Shown piece by piece: positions 62,108 through 64,000 of a stretch of 64,000 nt of DNA. The position numbers and the translations under genes are program-made. Numbering within the stretch: position 1 is the first letter of the stretch; every line of letters starts with the position of its first letter. Under the pieces are notes generated by a model that saw only the letters and a list, made by a program, of their open reading frames with translations, did no database searches and was not told the origin of the DNA. Source of the DNA: Frankia sp. AgB1.9. GTDB taxonomy: Bacteria; Actinomycetota; Actinomycetes; Frankiales; Frankiaceae. The DNA lies in the NCBI RefSeq assembly GCF_016786355.1, contig NZ_JADWYX010000013.1, forward strand, positions 52,363 through 116,362, given 5' to 3'.

Positions 62108-64000
62108 CTAGCCGAGGTCGTCGTCGAGCCCGTCCTGGTCGGACAGCGCCATGGGCCGCCAACCGGCCGTGGGCGGGGCGATGACCGGGCTGGAGCCGAC
62201 GGCCGGCACGCCGGCCTCCCGGGCCGGCGCGGACCCGTCCACCGGGGTGATGCCGGCGGCCGCGAGGCGGGGCCACAGGCTGGCCAGGGCCGCGGCCGGG
62301 TCGGACTCGAAGTCGGACTGGCGGACCCGCCAGAACGGCCAGCCGGCCCGGCGCAGCTGGCGCTCCCTGGCGAAGTCGTGCGCGACCTGGGCCGTGGTCT
62401 CGACCGCGTCGCCGTCGCACTCGACCGCCAGCCGGGCTCGGCCGCCAGCGACCACCAGGTCGATCCGCCGGCCGTTCACCTCCACCTGAGGGGTCACCTG
62501 GTAGCCGGCGCTCGTGAGCTCGCGGAACACCCGCTGCTCGAACAGCGAGTCGAACCGGGGGTGCGGGATGTCCGGGGCGACCTCGTCGAGGCGCGGCGGC
62601 TCCTCGGCCGTCCGCTCGTCGACCTGGCTGTGCGCCAGCACGAAGGACAGGTAGCTGTGCCGCAGGTCGCCGGGATCGAGGTCCTCGAGCCCGGCGGAGT
62701 GGAAGAGCCAGACCTGGTCGCGGGCGCGCGAGGCGGCGACGTTGAACCGCCGCTGGTACTCCTGGCGGGTCAGCGCGATGGCCGGCGCGCCCGGCGCGAC
62801 GACCATCGACAGGAACACAACGTCCCGCTCGTCGCCCTGGAAATCCGGTGGGGTTCCGACCCGTAGCCTGCGGCGCAGCTGTTCGGCGGCCGGCAGCCGC
62901 GCTCCCAACAGCGCGCGGATCAGCTCGGCCTGGCCGGTGCCCTGCAGGACCACGACCCCGAACGAGGCGCCGTCATAGCGCGGGTCGGCCGCGCACTCCA
63001 GCACATGGGCGACCAGCGCCTCGGCCTCCGCCGGGTTGCGCAGCCCGGCGCCCTCCCCCGTCGTGTAGCCGTGCGGGACGTGCCGGGACCGCAGCGGAGG
63101 CAGCCGCTCGGCGCCGAACTGGCGCAGCGGCACCAGCGGTGCGTCCCGGTAGAACATGGCCGACGACCACTCGATGATCTCCGGCATGCAGCGGAAGTGC
63201 TCGCGCAGCCGGATGACCTCGCCGAACCGGGTTCGCAGCAGGCTGAACAGGCTGGAGCGCGGGGTGAACGAGACCCGCAGCCAGGCGGGCAGGTCGGGCA
63301 GCAGCGCGTCCAGCCGCCGGAAGATCGGGTCCAGCTCGTCGGCGTCGTCGGACGCCCAGCCGGCCGGCGCGCCGGCATGGTCGAGACCGCCACCGCCGAC
63401 CTCCGCGACGGTGGCCCCACGGCCGAGGGTGACCGGCGGGGTGCACTGCCGGTCGTCGCCGACGATGATCACCCGAGGGGCGAGCCACAGCAGGAACAGG
63501 CTGTCCAGACCGGCCTGGCTGCCCTCGTCGACGATCACGACGTCGAAGCTGTCGCGGACGGCGGGGATGGTGGACAGCACAGCGCCGATCGGCATGACCC
63601 AGGCGGGGACGGCCGTCTGGGCGATCGCCATGGCCTCCCGCGCGGCCTGGCGGTAGCGCTCGGCGTGCCGCCCGGACCGGCCGCCGGCCCCGACGGCGTC
63701 GGCGTAGGCGCGCAGCGCGGCCGACTCGCGGGTACCCATGCGTTCCAGGCAGTGCCGCCAGGCCTTGGCTCCGGCGAGCTGGGCCGTCGCCGCGGCCACG
63801 GCGTCCTCGGCCGCGTCGAGCTGGGCGTCGAGGTCGGGGGGGTCACCGGCCCTGCCTGGCCCGGCGGCGTCCGCGTCGGCGAGCCAGCCGGCGGCCAGGC
63901 CCCACGACCACGCCGCCTCGAAACGGGCGAGCCGGCGCGGCCACGTGGCGTCGCCCGCGGGCGTCGAGTCGTCGGGCTGGGCCGCCGCGGCGACCAGCAG
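62108..64000 (-). CDS. Superfamily-1 helicase fused to a Vsr-like nuclease domain, 5' partial
   Basis: At least 631 residues; the frame is open to the right window edge, so the N-terminus (and Walker A) lie outside. Visible: Walker B-like FDVVIVDEGSQAGLDSLFLL, IIVGDDRQCTPPV (motif III), a C-terminal helicase lobe with LQGTGQAELI, and TPPDFQGDERDVVFLSMV (motif V). LTRQEYQRRFNVAASRARDQ is motif VI. The last 120 residues hold an endonuclease-like domain (FEQRVFRELTSAGYQ, then NGRRIDLVV and AVECDGDAVE, giving the D...E-x-D pattern), as in the MTES_1575 REase group. Such proteins are widespread in actinobacteria. A nucleic-acid-processing or defence role is inferred. Confidence 0.87.
   Translation of the reverse strand: MLVAAAAQPDDSTPAGDATWPRRLARFEAAWSWGLAAGWLADADAAGPGRAGDPPDLDAQLDAAEDAVAAATAQLAGAKAWRHCLERMGTRESAALRAYADAVGAGGRSGRHAERYRQAAREAMAIAQTAVPAWVMPIGAVLSTIPAVRDSFDVVIVDEGSQAGLDSLFLLWLAPRVIIVGDDRQCTPPVTLGRGATVAEVGGGGLDHAGAPAGWASDDADELDPIFRRLDALLPDLPAWLRVSFTPRSSLFSLLRTRFGEVIRLREHFRCMPEIIEWSSAMFYRDAPLVPLRQFGAERLPPLRSRHVPHGYTTGEGAGLRNPAEAEALVAHVLECAADPRYDGASFGVVVLQGTGQAELIRALLGARLPAAEQLRRRLRVGTPPDFQGDERDVVFLSMVVAPGAPAIALTRQEYQRRFNVAASRARDQVWLFHSAGLEDLDPGDLRHSYLSFVLAHSQVDERTAEEPPRLDEVAPDIPHPRFDSLFEQRVFRELTSAGYQVTPQVEVNGRRIDLVVAGGRARLAVECDGDAVETTAQVAHDFARERQLRRAGWPFWRVRQSDFESDPAAALASLWPRLAAAGITPVDGSAPAREAGVPAVGSSPVIAPPTAGWRPMALSDQDGLDDDLG

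Overview
The window is very GC-rich with dense, mostly actinobacterial genes. These include a fused 2-oxoglutarate decarboxylase/dehydrogenase (Kgd type), a nickel superoxide dismutase, a HelD/HelR-like RNA polymerase-associated helicase and an ECF sigma factor. The overall flavour is a soil or plant-associated filamentous actinomycete, and Frankia-like gene content is my best guess; genus-level placement is an inference. I see no rRNA, tRNA, CRISPR array, insertion sequence or prophage. The first and last genes run off the window.

Layout. 1-4761: a HelD/HelR-like helicase (5' end missing) and a fused ABC exporter. 4896-16236: the most unusual block. It holds two Hsp70-like ATPases with non-canonical C-termini (one a multi-pass membrane domain, one a PQQ-type beta-propeller), a membrane-anchored GrpE-like protein, two dynamin-like GTPases, an acidic repeat protein and an ECF sigma factor. 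The first four genes overlap or are closely packed, so this looks like one chaperone/membrane-remodelling system. 16392-18598: two hydrolases. 18696-24455: a beta-oxidation-like operon. Its thiolase and the dehydrogenase half of its FadB protein have lost key catalytic residues, while an AMACR-type racemase and an HSD10-type dehydrogenase look intact.

24561-32451: an EmrB-type MFS exporter divergent from a TetR gene with a clear operator, a glycerophosphodiester phosphodiesterase, a LysR/quinone-reductase pair with LysR boxes, an NTF2-fold protein and a GAF-PP2C phosphatase. 32502-36078 (minus strand): a compact four-gene operon with an ERG4/ERG24-type sterol reductase, an SDR and two methyltransferases. 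36234-43750: HrpB helicase, small secreted or membrane proteins, an RsbW-like ATPase, GNAT, divergent sodN/sodX and an RmlC-like epimerase. 43771-46491: a polar amino-acid ABC importer. 47210-51719: malic enzyme, a zinc-ribbon protein, a quinone reductase, two toxin-antitoxin pairs and a DUF6104 protein. 51946-64000: kgd, a hydantoinase-A subunit, thiL, an acetamidase/formamidase with a long disordered tail, and a superfamily-1 helicase fused to a Vsr-like nuclease domain, cut by the window edge.

Non-coding structure includes four good terminator hairpins, several inverted-repeat operators, short tandem repeats, and two copies of a ~75-80 bp palindromic repeat whose arms differ by a compensatory base-pair change.
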